A stretch of 64,000 nt of DNA from positions 8,904,348 through 8,968,347 of the forward strand of contig RPFO01000041.1 of NCBI GenBank assembly GCA_009746045.1. Reading direction: 5' to 3'. The notes beneath the pieces were generated by a model that saw only the letters and a program-made list of their open reading frames with translations, searched no databases and was not told where the DNA came from. The stretch comes from Mesostigma viride. Taxonomy: Eukaryota; Streptophyta; Mesostigmatophyceae; Mesostigmatales; Mesostigmataceae. Shown in pieces: positions 37,721-47,600 of this stretch (positions within the stretch are counted from its first letter, which is position 1; each line of letters starts with the position of its first letter). The position numbers were made by a program, and so were the translations under genes.

Positions 37721-38770
37721 TTAAGCCGAGTAAGAGAAACCGTAGTACCTTATTCGGTAGGGGTTCAGGTCTGCGGGGTCGTTTGCGCCGGCCACCGCGC
37801 CCGCGGGGACCTCCAGTCCAATGAACCCGCTGGTCGTGCCCGCGACCGACGTCTTGTCCACCGTAAGAGTGTAGGTGGTCCCGCTCCCGTCCACCGGCGA
37901 GATGCCCGTCACGGGGACGGTCGCGGGCGCCTGTCCCAGGACAAGGAACTTGACCAGGAACCCGCTCTCCTGGAAACCGGCAACCGAGCGGGTCCACGTG
38001 ACCACCATCTTGAACACGTCCTTCAAGCCGTTGCCGATGGGATCGACGGGCGCGCCGTTAGAGTCCTGAAAGGACAAGTACATCTGCAAAGGCTCCTGGA
38101 AAGTGTAGGATAGCGTGTTGTTGTGGGCGGCCGATGGCCTCTCGTTGGCGTCCAGGGCCGCCCCCTCCTCGATGTATACGTTGAACTGCCCCACAGGCAC
38201 CATCAGTCGTGCCGGGCTGTAATTGAATTCCAATCGATAATTCCTGGCATCCAAAGCCGTAAAAGCGCCCTTTGAAACAAACATGCCGTCCGTCAGCGCC
38301 TGGTAGTCGTAGTCCCACTGCTTCGTCGGATCGGGGTCCGCCACACGGAACTTGATGGCGTCCGCCGTGAACCCCGTCACGTCGCGCGGGAAGCTCACGT
38401 CCACCTTCAGCAGCATGTCCCAGGCGGTGTCCGGCTCCCGCCTGGATATGGCGATGGTCGGGTAGTACGGTGTCGCCTGAGTGAACTTCAGGTTATACCG
38501 ACTCTCTATGTTCGTGCTGTCGTCGTTCGTGGCGGTTACCGCTCCCGTTGGGAGAAACAGTCCGATCATGCCCTCCTTCACGGTAGCGGGAATCGCCCCC
38601 CTGGCGATATACAGGTCGTATACGCTGCTCGTCACCGGCACCGCGGACTGCACCGTGAGCGGGATCTTCTCGGCGGTCACCTCGTCCGTGAATGTGGCTT
38701 GAAACAGCTGGGGCAAGACGCCCGATACGTCGCGAGAGAACGTGACGCGAGCCGTGATCGTGTCGGTCAT
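37721..38770 (-). CDS. Adhesin-like protein with Ig-like repeats
   Basis: 349 residues from MTDTITARVTFSRDVSG; the ATG at 38830 lies upstream of a better TATA context and is less likely. At least two related beta-rich domains: SRDVSG...VYDLYIARGAIPATV and a later TRSVAGFQ...YTLTVDKTSVAGT, each ending in a G-F-I-G-L-x-V-P-A-G-A-V-like strand. The block FQDSNGAPVDPIGNGLKDVF is shared with the next gene. No signal peptide. Paralogous to 44618 and 38812 products; a fibre or receptor-binding role is inferred. Confidence 0.65.
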   Translation of the reverse strand: MTDTITARVTFSRDVSGVLPQLFQATFTDEVTAEKIPLTVQSAVPVTSSVYDLYIARGAIPATVKEGMIGLFLPTGAVTATNDDSTNIESRYNLKFTQATPYYPTIAISRREPDTAWDMLLKVDVSFPRDVTGFTADAIKFRVADPDPTKQWDYDYQALTDGMFVSKGAFTALDARNYRLEFNYSPARLMVPVGQFNVYIEEGAALDANERPSAAHNNTLSYTFQEPLQMYLSFQDSNGAPVDPIGNGLKDVFKMVVTWTRSVAGFQESGFLVKFLVLGQAPATVPVTGISPVDGSGTTYTLTVDKTSVAGTTSGFIGLEVPAGAVAGANDPADLNPYRIRYYGFSYSA

Positions 38771-38811
38771 TCTTACAACTTCTCGGAATGTGGCGGGGAT
38801 ATTTTTTTGCT

Positions 38812-40938
38812 CTACAGGAGCGCGGCCCACTTTGCCATGAGGAGGTTAATAGTACTTAAAATCTCCGCGTTGGAGAGTGCTCGGTTATAATATAATAACT
38901 CGCCGTAGTCGCAAGATCCCATTCCGGTGGTCCCACCACTTAAGTACTGAAGGCCGTTGATGGTGATAATGGCATTTGATGTGGTGATAGCTGACAGTGT
39001 CCTGTTGAACATTTGTACAGTGTTCTTCCACGCCGTCTGGTTTGTGCCTGAGCGCCTTTCCGCGATGACGTAAAATTTGTTCCATGCGTTCCCGTTGCTA
39101 AACAGCGTCATGTTATTACTCGTAAGTGGATTTGCGGAGTTTATATAAGACGTTTGGTGAGATAGCCTAACAGATGTTGTTGATGCATATGTCGACATAC
39201 TGATGACCTGATGTTGAGCGCGCCACGAACCCTTGCGCGCTACGTAGAATATGGTAAATTGTGTGGCCGTGAAGGGTGTTGTCAGGTACAAGCTATCACT
39301 GCTGGTAAAGGCCGCGAATGAAAGCCCGGTGCCAACGACCAGCGCGGGTCTGAGTGAAGTGGTGTTTGCTTGAAAAGTGGTGTGGCTTGGGGATTTGCTT
39401 ATCACGGAATGGATAAGATCTCCATTCGACACCGCGGGAATCGTGCTCTGTACGTCCTGAAAAAGTGTGGATGTGTCTGAAAAATCAATCCAGATGTCCG
39501 GGGCCCATAGATCTGCCCACTTGTCCTTGAGAAGCGTGTTCACACTAGCGACTTCTCCGTCCGAAAGAGCGCGTGGATAATACAGAAACTCGCAGAGATC
39601 GCAATTTCCCATATCACCGAGACTTACATCGCAGGAACCACTGGAAGTGGCGGAAAATGTCTCCCCTAATTGCGCTCCATCTTTCCACAATGTGCGTTTG
39701 TTCTGGTCAACCCGCTCCGTGATTAGATAGAACGAGCTCCATGCCCCCCCGTCAGGGTGGATATCACAAACGGTCTTGATGGATTGAAATGGAGTCGCGG
39801 ACGTGGAACCCACTCCGTGCCTCACGTATTGGGTAATAATGATGTCGGGTTTCTCAATGGTTTCTTTTTGAGCAAGAATTATGGACTGATTAGAAATAAA
39901 TCCCCCTTTTCTTGCCACGTAAAAGAGAGTGTAATATCCCACGAACAACTTCTCATTCATGTACATAGAGGCAAATGTCGGAAAGGCGGAATAGCTTGCT
40001 GGGAATGTAGCAAAAGTCGGCTTTATGTTGGATGTTCGAAACGTGTATTGCGTGAGAGTTTTGCTTTTTGCGGATGCTATTGTTTGTCCAGAGCTTGTAA
40101 CCGGAGTTGTCATGGCGCCATCCTGATACAACGTTTCAGTGTCCGCAAAATCCACCCATACCGAGGGGTCGAGAAAGGGAGATTTGGCGTGCACAAACTG
40201 AACTTGATACCGGGTGTCGTAAGAGTTGTACACGTTGGAAGAAAGCGCGTCTACCACGGCCCTTCTGGGGACATATAGCGTGATGAAACCATCGTTGGAC
40301 CCAGCTGTCTCGGTCTTGTCGAAGAGGAGGGTGTAATTAGCACCAGAACCAGAAGCCGGGGTTATCTTAGCGACAGACACCTCAATAGGGGTAACTCCTG
40401 TCTGAAAGTACTTGACCTGAAAACCGCTTGTCTGGAAGCCGCTGACGGACCGATCCCACGTCACCACCATCTGAAACCAATTCTGTAAGCCGTCGTCAAG
40501 TGGGTCTACAGCACGCCCCACCACGTCCTGAAATGCAAGAGAGAACTGAAGCGGTTCGGGGTACTCGATGGTGGTGTTGTTCGCGGAACTCGCCTTGTCA
40601 TCCGCGTCCGTTGCCGCGCCCTCCTCGACGGCCACGTTCAGCGAGCCCTTCGGCACCTCCGTCGTGTCCAGGTCGAACTCCAGACAGAACTCTCTGGCCT
40701 TTCTCTGCGAGTACGTCTCCCGCCAGCCGTACACCAGCGTGTTCGAGTCCGAGACGGCCGTCCCCGCGATCACCCGCGCGTCCGTGTACCATATCGACCA
40801 CCCCGCGACGCCCTGAGACAGTCGCAGCTGTCCGAATCCCATATAACTGTCGTTGGACGAGCCGATCAGCGCACCGTCCTTGTACACCTTGAAGGCGGAC
40901 CCCTCGTTCGTTACGGCGAGGTGAAAGGGCGCAGAGTC
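38812..40938 (-). pseudogene. Adhesin gene 3' part, split by a Copia-type element
   Basis: Contains the shared FQDVVGRAVDPLDDGLQNWF block, an Ig-like domain, then two copies of a LamG/concanavalin-like domain. Both begin V/IWxDFxDTxTLxQD (about residues 243 and 458) and end CDxxExLYYxRALSxxEx near 430 and 670. The 5' end at 40938 meets the LTR. The coding sense resumes at 43735 in the same frame, after a 5-bp gagtc duplication. LamG-type domains bind sugars, which suggests a role in attachment. Frame is otherwise open for 691 codons. Confidence 0.75.
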
Positions 40939-41484
40939 TGTTTAAAATTGAATGTCATTTATTGATGAATTTATTACGAGAGACATGGCATGAGAGACGA
41001 TGCTTTAGGTATGGCCCGCATCGTATTTTTATAGGCAGAAAAGAGGTACTGCCAGATGGCAAACAACCAAAGAACCATCGCCAGATTCTAGAATATTGTT
41101 TGTATGATTGCCAAATGTCAAACTGTCAAGACAACCGTTTGTATGATTGCCAGATGTCATCTGTAAAATCAACCCTGATATAATGCATGGAATCTCATCC
41201 AGTAAAGTGACACCTGTCCATGGAATAAAGAATCACTGTCCATGTAACGTAGTGACATAGCTGCTGGCATACTAGTTGAGAACCGTGCACTATAACAAAA
41301 AACACACACAACATAGATTAATATCTTGCTAAGTACTGATTCAAAAAAGTCAGTAAAAATATCAGCACGTAGCTAATAAAACACACTCCAAGAAATCACA
41401 AACAACACACAAAAGATCCACCTGCCCAGAATAGAAATAATTCAGGCATGTGGCCACTGGGAATAATTAATTAATTCCCAAACA
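40939..41484 (-). repeat. 3' LTR of second element
   Basis: 546 bp, identical by eye to 43184-43729. The plus-strand ORF of 73 codons in it is duplicated in the other LTR and is not a gene. The minus-strand polypurine tract (aagggggg) is at 41485-41492. Confidence 0.93.
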
Positions 41485-41955
41485 CCCCCCTTGGCAACTG
41501 CCTAAAGAGGGAAACACTCTAGTAGTGCTAGTACTATGTCCCAGTTTATATTCACCTATCAAACTAGTAACCATTTCCTAGCGGTCATTGCACTCAGGGC
41601 TAAGGACCTTTACAACTAGGACTAGGGCAGGTGATTGCTACGGGCCACCCCCCTCAAACACATGCCCCGTAGTGAGCGGGCAATAGGCTTTAAGGCAGAA
41701 GCATACCGGTACAAGGTGGTTTTTGGCTGACCACGAACCAAAAAAGACTAGGCACGACGGGACTAGTGCACTACGTAGACGACCTACGCCGAGGTGGCCA
41801 CGACGGGGCCACAATATGTAGCGGGTCACGACGGGACAACGCTAAAAAGTGTGCTTTTTGACATAGGGCTGAGCAACAAAACCCGAAGAGATGCTTTTTG
41901 ACGGTTCAGCAATAACCGACGAAGAAAAAAAAAAATGGAGAACCGGCTGAAAAAT

Positions 41956-42798
41956 TTAAAATGCAAATGTGGACGGCATTTCCGGTGCCTCCTTTGTCGA
42001 GGTGCCCATGAGAGGATTGGTTTCCGTAAAATGCACGGCGCCGCCGTTGGGCCGGGGGCGACGCTCCGGATACTTGGTCCAGCAGCGCTCGGCACGGTGG
42101 CCAGGGCGCTTGCAATGGCTGCACACCGGGCGAGTTGCAAATGCTTGGCCCGGTGGGAGCTCGCCTTCGTCGCGAGAAGTCGCAGCCGAGCCGGCGGGCG
42201 CAGTCGAACCGGCTGGGCGGTCCTTGAGCTGGTCAGCGGCTTGGAGGAGGAGGACGCGTGCGTCAGTGAGAGAAATGTCATCACGCACAAAAACTGCAGC
42301 GACAAGTGGACGATATTTGGCCGGGAGGCCATCCAGCAGATTCTGGACGAATTCAGTCTCAGGCAGCGTCCCCCCCAGCTTTAAGTACTCGCGGTAGCGT
42401 AGTTCATGTTCCGTCAAGTACAGGCCCATGTCGCCGTCCTCAGCCAGCTCGCAGCGGTGTAGCTGACGACGGAGCTCCTGCTTGTGAGACCGGGTATGCC
42501 GTGGCTGGTCATACACGGCATCCACGAGCTTGAACGCCACGCTGCCATGACGAGGCTCAGCTTGATCAGCAACGGTAAGCGCCTGACCGTCCAGGCGCGA
42601 ACAAAGTGCAGCAAAAAGAATGCGGTCTTGTCGGTCGTTAACGTCGTCACCGTGCAGAATACTGAGCATGGTGAATGCTCCCGCGACAGATTTGAAGCGA
42701 ATTTTAAACGCAGGGTAGTCGGCCAGTCTGGTACCGTTGAAAATAGGAATTCCGCTGACGGCACTAATGAGGGCCGTCTCCTTGAGTGCGTTCGCCAT
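41956..42798 (-). CDS. Retroelement Gag with CCHC zinc knuckle
   Basis: 280 residues. A Copia-type Gag fold (IPIFNGTRLADYPAFKIRF, VQNLLDGLPAKYRPLVAAV) is followed by a CCHC knuckle CSHCKRPGHRAERC near residue 225. There is no protease or polymerase after it; the 470 bp between the stop and the LTR contain no gene. It differs in sequence from the Gag at 11300, so two separate non-autonomous families are present. Confidence 0.82.
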   Translation of the reverse strand: MANALKETALISAVSGIPIFNGTRLADYPAFKIRFKSVAGAFTMLSILHGDDVNDRQDRILFAALCSRLDGQALTVADQAEPRHGSVAFKLVDAVYDQPRHTRSHKQELRRQLHRCELAEDGDMGLYLTEHELRYREYLKLGGTLPETEFVQNLLDGLPAKYRPLVAAVFVRDDISLTDARVLLLQAADQLKDRPAGSTAPAGSAATSRDEGELPPGQAFATRPVCSHCKRPGHRAERCWTKYPERRPRPNGGAVHFTETNPLMGTSTKEAPEMPSTFAF

Positions 42799-43147
42799 TT
42801 ACGACAGATAAAATTTTAGACGCCAGGTAGGCTTTCAAGAAACTCTCGATTTCCGATAAGCTTGACGATTCGAATTTAAATACAGCTCCTTGCCACCGGA
42901 TAATGATTTTGGCAGGAGGAAAATAAACAGACCTCAGAGAACTCTCAGGATAAAGTCCTGGTTTCTCGAATTGCTCGTAGCCAACGGGATACGCAATCAC
43001 AGGTTCTTCGGCGACAATGACGCCTTGTTCCGGCTGTCCGAAAAAGTCTTCGAGATCGTCAAGTACGTCAAAGTCCCAAGGACGATTGACAAAATCGTCA
43101 TCAGGCAAAAAATCATCGTCGTTTGCAAAAGTAGGAGAATCTGCCAT
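42764..43147 (-). CDS. Small acidic ORF upstream of Gag
   Basis: 127 residues, MADSPTFANDDDFLPDDDF to a short polar end; Asp/Glu-rich with an ordered middle (AVFKFESSSLSEIESFLKAYL). It begins just after the primer site and overlaps the Gag start by 35 bp. No known domain; could be an accessory element protein or leader ORF. Confidence 0.45.
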   Translation of the reverse strand: MADSPTFANDDDFLPDDDFVNRPWDFDVLDDLEDFFGQPEQGVIVAEEPVIAYPVGYEQFEKPGLYPESSLRSVYFPPAKIIIRWQGAVFKFESSSLSEIESFLKAYLASKILSVVNGERTQGDGPH

Positions 43148-43183
43148 GAGGAGAAACGGTGATCGAACATCCTCCCGATACCA

Positions 43184-43729
43184 TGTTTAAAATTGAATGT
43201 CATTTATTGATGAATTTATTACGAGAGACATGGCATGAGAGACGATGCTTTAGGTATGGCCCGCATCGTATTTTTATAGGCAGAAAAGAGGTACTGCCAG
43301 ATGGCAAACAACCAAAGAACCATCGCCAGATTCTAGAATATTGTTTGTATGATTGCCAAATGTCAAACTGTCAAGACAACCGTTTGTATGATTGCCAGAT
43401 GTCATCTGTAAAATCAACCCTGATATAATGCATGGAATCTCATCCAGTAAAGTGACACCTGTCCATGGAATAAAGAATCACTGTCCATGTAACGTAGTGA
43501 CATAGCTGCTGGCATACTAGTTGAGAACCGTGCACTATAACAAAAAACACACACAACATAGATTAATATCTTGCTAAGTACTGATTCAAAAAAGTCAGTA
43601 AAAATATCAGCACGTAGCTAATAAAACACACTCCAAGAAATCACAAACAACACACAAAAGATCCACCTGCCCAGAATAGAAATAATTCAGGCATGTGGCC
43701 ACTGGGAATAATTAATTAATTCCCAAACA
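43184..43729 (-). repeat. 5' LTR of second element
   Basis: 546 bp; contains the plus-strand sequence tgtcatttattgatgaattt near one end. Matches the left LTR in full as far as I can compare. The adjoining primer site is on the minus strand at about 43171-43183. Confidence 0.93.
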
Positions 43730-43734
43730 GAGTC

Positions 43735-44618
43735 AACCGTCGCGGTCGTCGTGAAGGCGTTGTTGCCGTCATAGAAACGCAAGTGGCCGTCGTTCGTCAC
43801 CTTCACGTCCGCGAACCCGTACTCAATCAGGTTCTTGTCCCCCCCCGTGGAAGTGGACAGGTCCTGCTGGGGGATCACGAGCACCGACAGCGTGAATGTG
43901 CCGTACGGGAGGCCGCTCGTCACCGGGCTCGCCCCTCGCCCACCTTCAACACGCCGCCCTCCACCACCAAAGGGTCCCCGTTTCCCGTGAAGGACTTTGC
44001 GGGCGTCCCCACGGTGCTCTCCGCGGACTCGGTGAACTCCCAGCGGTACGTGTCCGCCCCGCTGGAGAGCAGGGACAGCGGCACCAGCGAGTCGCCCAGG
44101 GGGCTCACGAACACCCCGGTGAACAGCCCCCTCGTCAGGCACGGGCATTCGTCCCCCAGCTCGAACTTCCACCCCTTGGCGGATTCCGGGGCCTGCTGTC
44201 GGATCTTGATGATGTCGGACGCGAATCCCGTGACGTCGCGCGGGAATGTGATGTCCGCTTTCATGTACTTCACCGCGCCCTGGTCCGGCGCGCGGGTGGA
44301 GACCTGGATGGACGGCTGGTAGGGCGTCGCTTGGAGGAAGTCCACCGTCACCCGTGTGTCCGCGTTCGTGTCTCCTGCGGCGTCGAGGACACCTGCGGGG
44401 AGGTACAGTGTGATTGTACCGGCCGCGACGGTCGCGCTCACGCCGCTCTTGTCGATCGTTATGTCGTAGACGCTCGCGGAGACCGGAGCGATGCTCACAA
44501 CGGGCAAATGCGCGATGTAAGATGTGGTCCTGCTTGTCAAGGTCGCTCGAAACAGGTCGGCAGTCACGCCTGATACGTCTCGTGAAAGCGTCACGCGTAT
44601 GGTAAGAGTGTTGGACAT
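43735..44618 (-). pseudogene. Adhesin gene 5' part, split and frameshifted
   Basis: Starts MSNTLTIRVTLSRDVSG at 44618, paralogous to MTDTITARVTFSRDVSG. The Ig-like repeats then lead to the segment DGHLRFYDGNNAFTTT, which reaches the element at 43735 in frame with the 38812 fragment. A one-base shift near 43935 (GEGRA / GASPVTSGL) breaks the frame in addition to the Copia insertion. Before damage the gene would have been about 3 kb. ctgtatagg lies 14 bp before the ATG. Confidence 0.72.
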
Positions 44619-44649
44619 GGTACAGATGCCTCCTGTATAGGTAAGATGT

Positions 44650-47600
44650 TTATGGGACGATGTACGCGGAGGTTATTCGGGCGCGAGTGGAGAGGGAATT
44701 AGCTCCCGGAAGCGCGACACTTCCGATCACAGGCTGATCGTTATACTGAGATACGCCTGCGGCTCCAATCGGCCCATGCAGTGCCCTTGCGCCGTATTCC
44801 AACTGCCACATTTTGTCTTCGGGTCTAATGTCATTAGTCCAGAGTGTGTAGAGCTGTGTGACTGGATCAAAAGAAACGATTGTGTAATTTATGCGCGTTT
44901 TAACAGAGCTAACCCCCGTGTCGGTCACCACATACAGAGTCGGAGAAGTTGCCGGTACGGGGGGATCCGGCGTCGGAGTTATCGTGTAAGTAAACGCCAA
45001 GGACACGCCTATCGGTGACGGCAACGTTTGCATGGAAGGCTGGCTCATGGCAAGGACAAACGGGGTCGGAGCGAATGACGGGTGGAAGTCTATTATCGTC
45101 CACGTAAGGACGCACTCTTTGTTGCTGAACCCCTCCGCGTCCACCGGGGCGAGATCCTTGGGCAAAGTCAGTGTGATGGTACCGGGAGCCCCGGCGAACC
45201 ACGCGACATCGACGGGCAGGCGAAACATGTCAGTATTGTTCGGGGTCGATCCCAGAGAGAACGTACCCACCGTGAGCCCTGTCGCTTCGATGTTGTTTGC
45301 CTTAAATGACATCGTGACTTTTCTAACCCCATTTTCGGTCAGGGAGTTTAGAGAGTCCAGTATGGATGCAGCACTTGGGTAATCTCTATCTCCGTCCTGA
45401 GGCATGTACTGGATATCTAACGTAACGGGGTTCGACAGCACGCCGGAAAGTGTGGAAGCTTCTACCCAGAACGACCATGGAAACAAAGGGTATGGAAACT
45501 GAAAGCTGAGGGTCGTAAACTTCCGAAGATTTTGTTCTCCCGCAGCGTCCTGCAGCGTGTTTTCCAAAAGCGTCCATTCTAGCATCCCTGATTGTATAGC
45601 AAGCCCGGTGATTGTTAGCGGCACTTCCCATCGTTGTAGGGTTCCTACGACAGTTACGGATCCCAATTCAAAGTTGGCAACATGTGATGCATTGTCAGGG
45701 GCAAGCCCCCTCACCTCTACATCGGACGCCTGTAGGATGGCCGTCTGCGGCATGCGCCGATTTTTTGTGAAATCGAGGATGACTTTAAACTGGACGTCGA
45801 CGACTTTTACGAGACGGAGTTGTGGCGTCAGACTGGGAACGTAGCTGAACATGGCGCTGTTGATGGTTTTGTAAACGTCCTCGCTGCGAGCTGGCCACAA
45901 AAACGGACTCCCGCTACTGGATAAAGGGGTCGTGTCCCCTACCGCGGGATACACAAACAGCTCCTCCCCAGTATTGTATAAACTGTCCGGCGGGGTGATC
46001 CGGTAGTGGTATTTTTTTTTGTCCTCCTGCCCGTCTGTTGTGCCGTAACCCAAAAAGGATGAAGGAACGGTTTTTACAAACGATCCGTTGTTGACTTTAA
46101 AGTACGTAAACACGATCCCCGCGCTAGGATGTAGTTTTTTAGCGCGGTGTCCGTGTTGGTGTCAGTCAACGAGCTGAAGGTCAATGTCAATCGTAGGTGT
46201 CTCCCCTCATCCCACGTCAAAGTGGGAGTGACGCTTCGAATAAGTTCTAGCTCGACGGAAGGCGTCGCCAACTCCGTGGAGTTCACCAATACCATGTCGA
46301 CATCGGGGAACGTGTGCCTAAAAGCCGTGGTGTTCATCACAACCTTGAAGGACACGGAGTTTGTGGGGAAAACCGCCTCGGTCAGGTCAAAATCGGCGAC
46401 ACACTGGAATGCGCCGAATTGGGTGCTTCCTGCTACGTGTTGCAGTTGCGCCCCTGCGATGAGAGTGGAGTTGTTTTGGACTGACCCGGCGTATACTTTG
46501 GAGCTGAGGATCGGATTGATTGCCCCTGGATTGACTAATGAGGCCAAGGGGGCGTTGTTGGTACCGTGTGTCATCTGTCCTCTCAGAGCGAACGTCAAGC
46601 GAACACGACCTGCCGTCCCCTGCACCGGGCTGGCTGTTATTTGCTTTACCCCAAACCCCGCGGTGGTCGCGATTACCGCGCGAACGTCATCGCTTAATGC
46701 CACGGTGTCGGAGAGGACAACATTAAAAGGCGCGATCCACTTGAACCAGACTTGCACTCGCCCGAGTTCCCCGCTCCAGTTAGACTTGGGGCCGGTGCTT
46801 ATGAGGGACCATATAAGCTTGGCGGAGTACTTAAAAGTCTTATTGTCATTCGTGGCCTCCAAGAATCTCACATAGGCACTGAGATTTTCGTTCGTCTGCG
46901 TCGATTCTGTCACCTCCGCGCTCCAATTAAGATTCAAAAAGCTGATTGGCGAAGTGGTGTTATTTCGAGGATTGTGCGAGAAGGTGTCGCCGGGGGCACG
47001 GGCAAAGGTGACCGAGAATTGCACCTCGTACGGGGAGGTGACGGACGGATAAGCGCTGTCCAAAGTGACAGTCACCTTTTGGTCCAGCTCGCGATAGTAC
47101 CGCACCGTTTTCTGGTAAGGTGTGGACTCGGAGTATGCCACGAACGTGCCGTTGGTCACGCTATAGTTGTCCGCGAATGCGAAATTGTTCACTTGGAATT
47201 TCAGCAAACCGTCCTCCGGCAAAGACCACTCGCTCGAGGTCAAATCGGTCAGGGTCAGGACCAGCTCACCAGCTTCATTTTTCGTCACGTTGAACTTATC
47301 CGCGGGTGCTGTTACCGTACGGGAGTCCGTTAAATCAGAGGCGGACACGGACATCGTGACCATATTTCGAGTGACCTCGTCGGCGATTGCGCGAGAGTAG
47401 GGGATCCTCACCGTCATGGAAGTCACGCGAGAGTTTGATGTTCCGGCACTGACAACGGGCTGGTCAGCGACCGGTTCCAAGAAGCCGAACGGGATCAAGT
47501 CCTGGGCCGTATAAGGCTGGATATCTTCTACTGTTTTGTTGTTGAAAGTTTTGGTCGGCGCCTGGACGGGATTGAAGTTGCTACCCCGGACGACGACTTT

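Larger units (their letters stand above)
40939..43729 (-). mobile_element. Second Copia-type LTR element, gag-only
   Basis: 2.8 kb on the minus strand. 546-bp LTRs (40939-41484, 43184-43729), TGTTTAAA...CCAAACA, with no difference that I see, flanked by gagtc (40934-40938, 43730-43734). Primer site tggtatcgggagg (minus) adjoins the right LTR, and a ccccccttgg tract (minus aagggggg) adjoins the left one. It encodes a small acidic ORF and Gag, with no polymerase. Its insertion must be very recent, and it cuts the adhesin gene. Confidence 0.93.
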
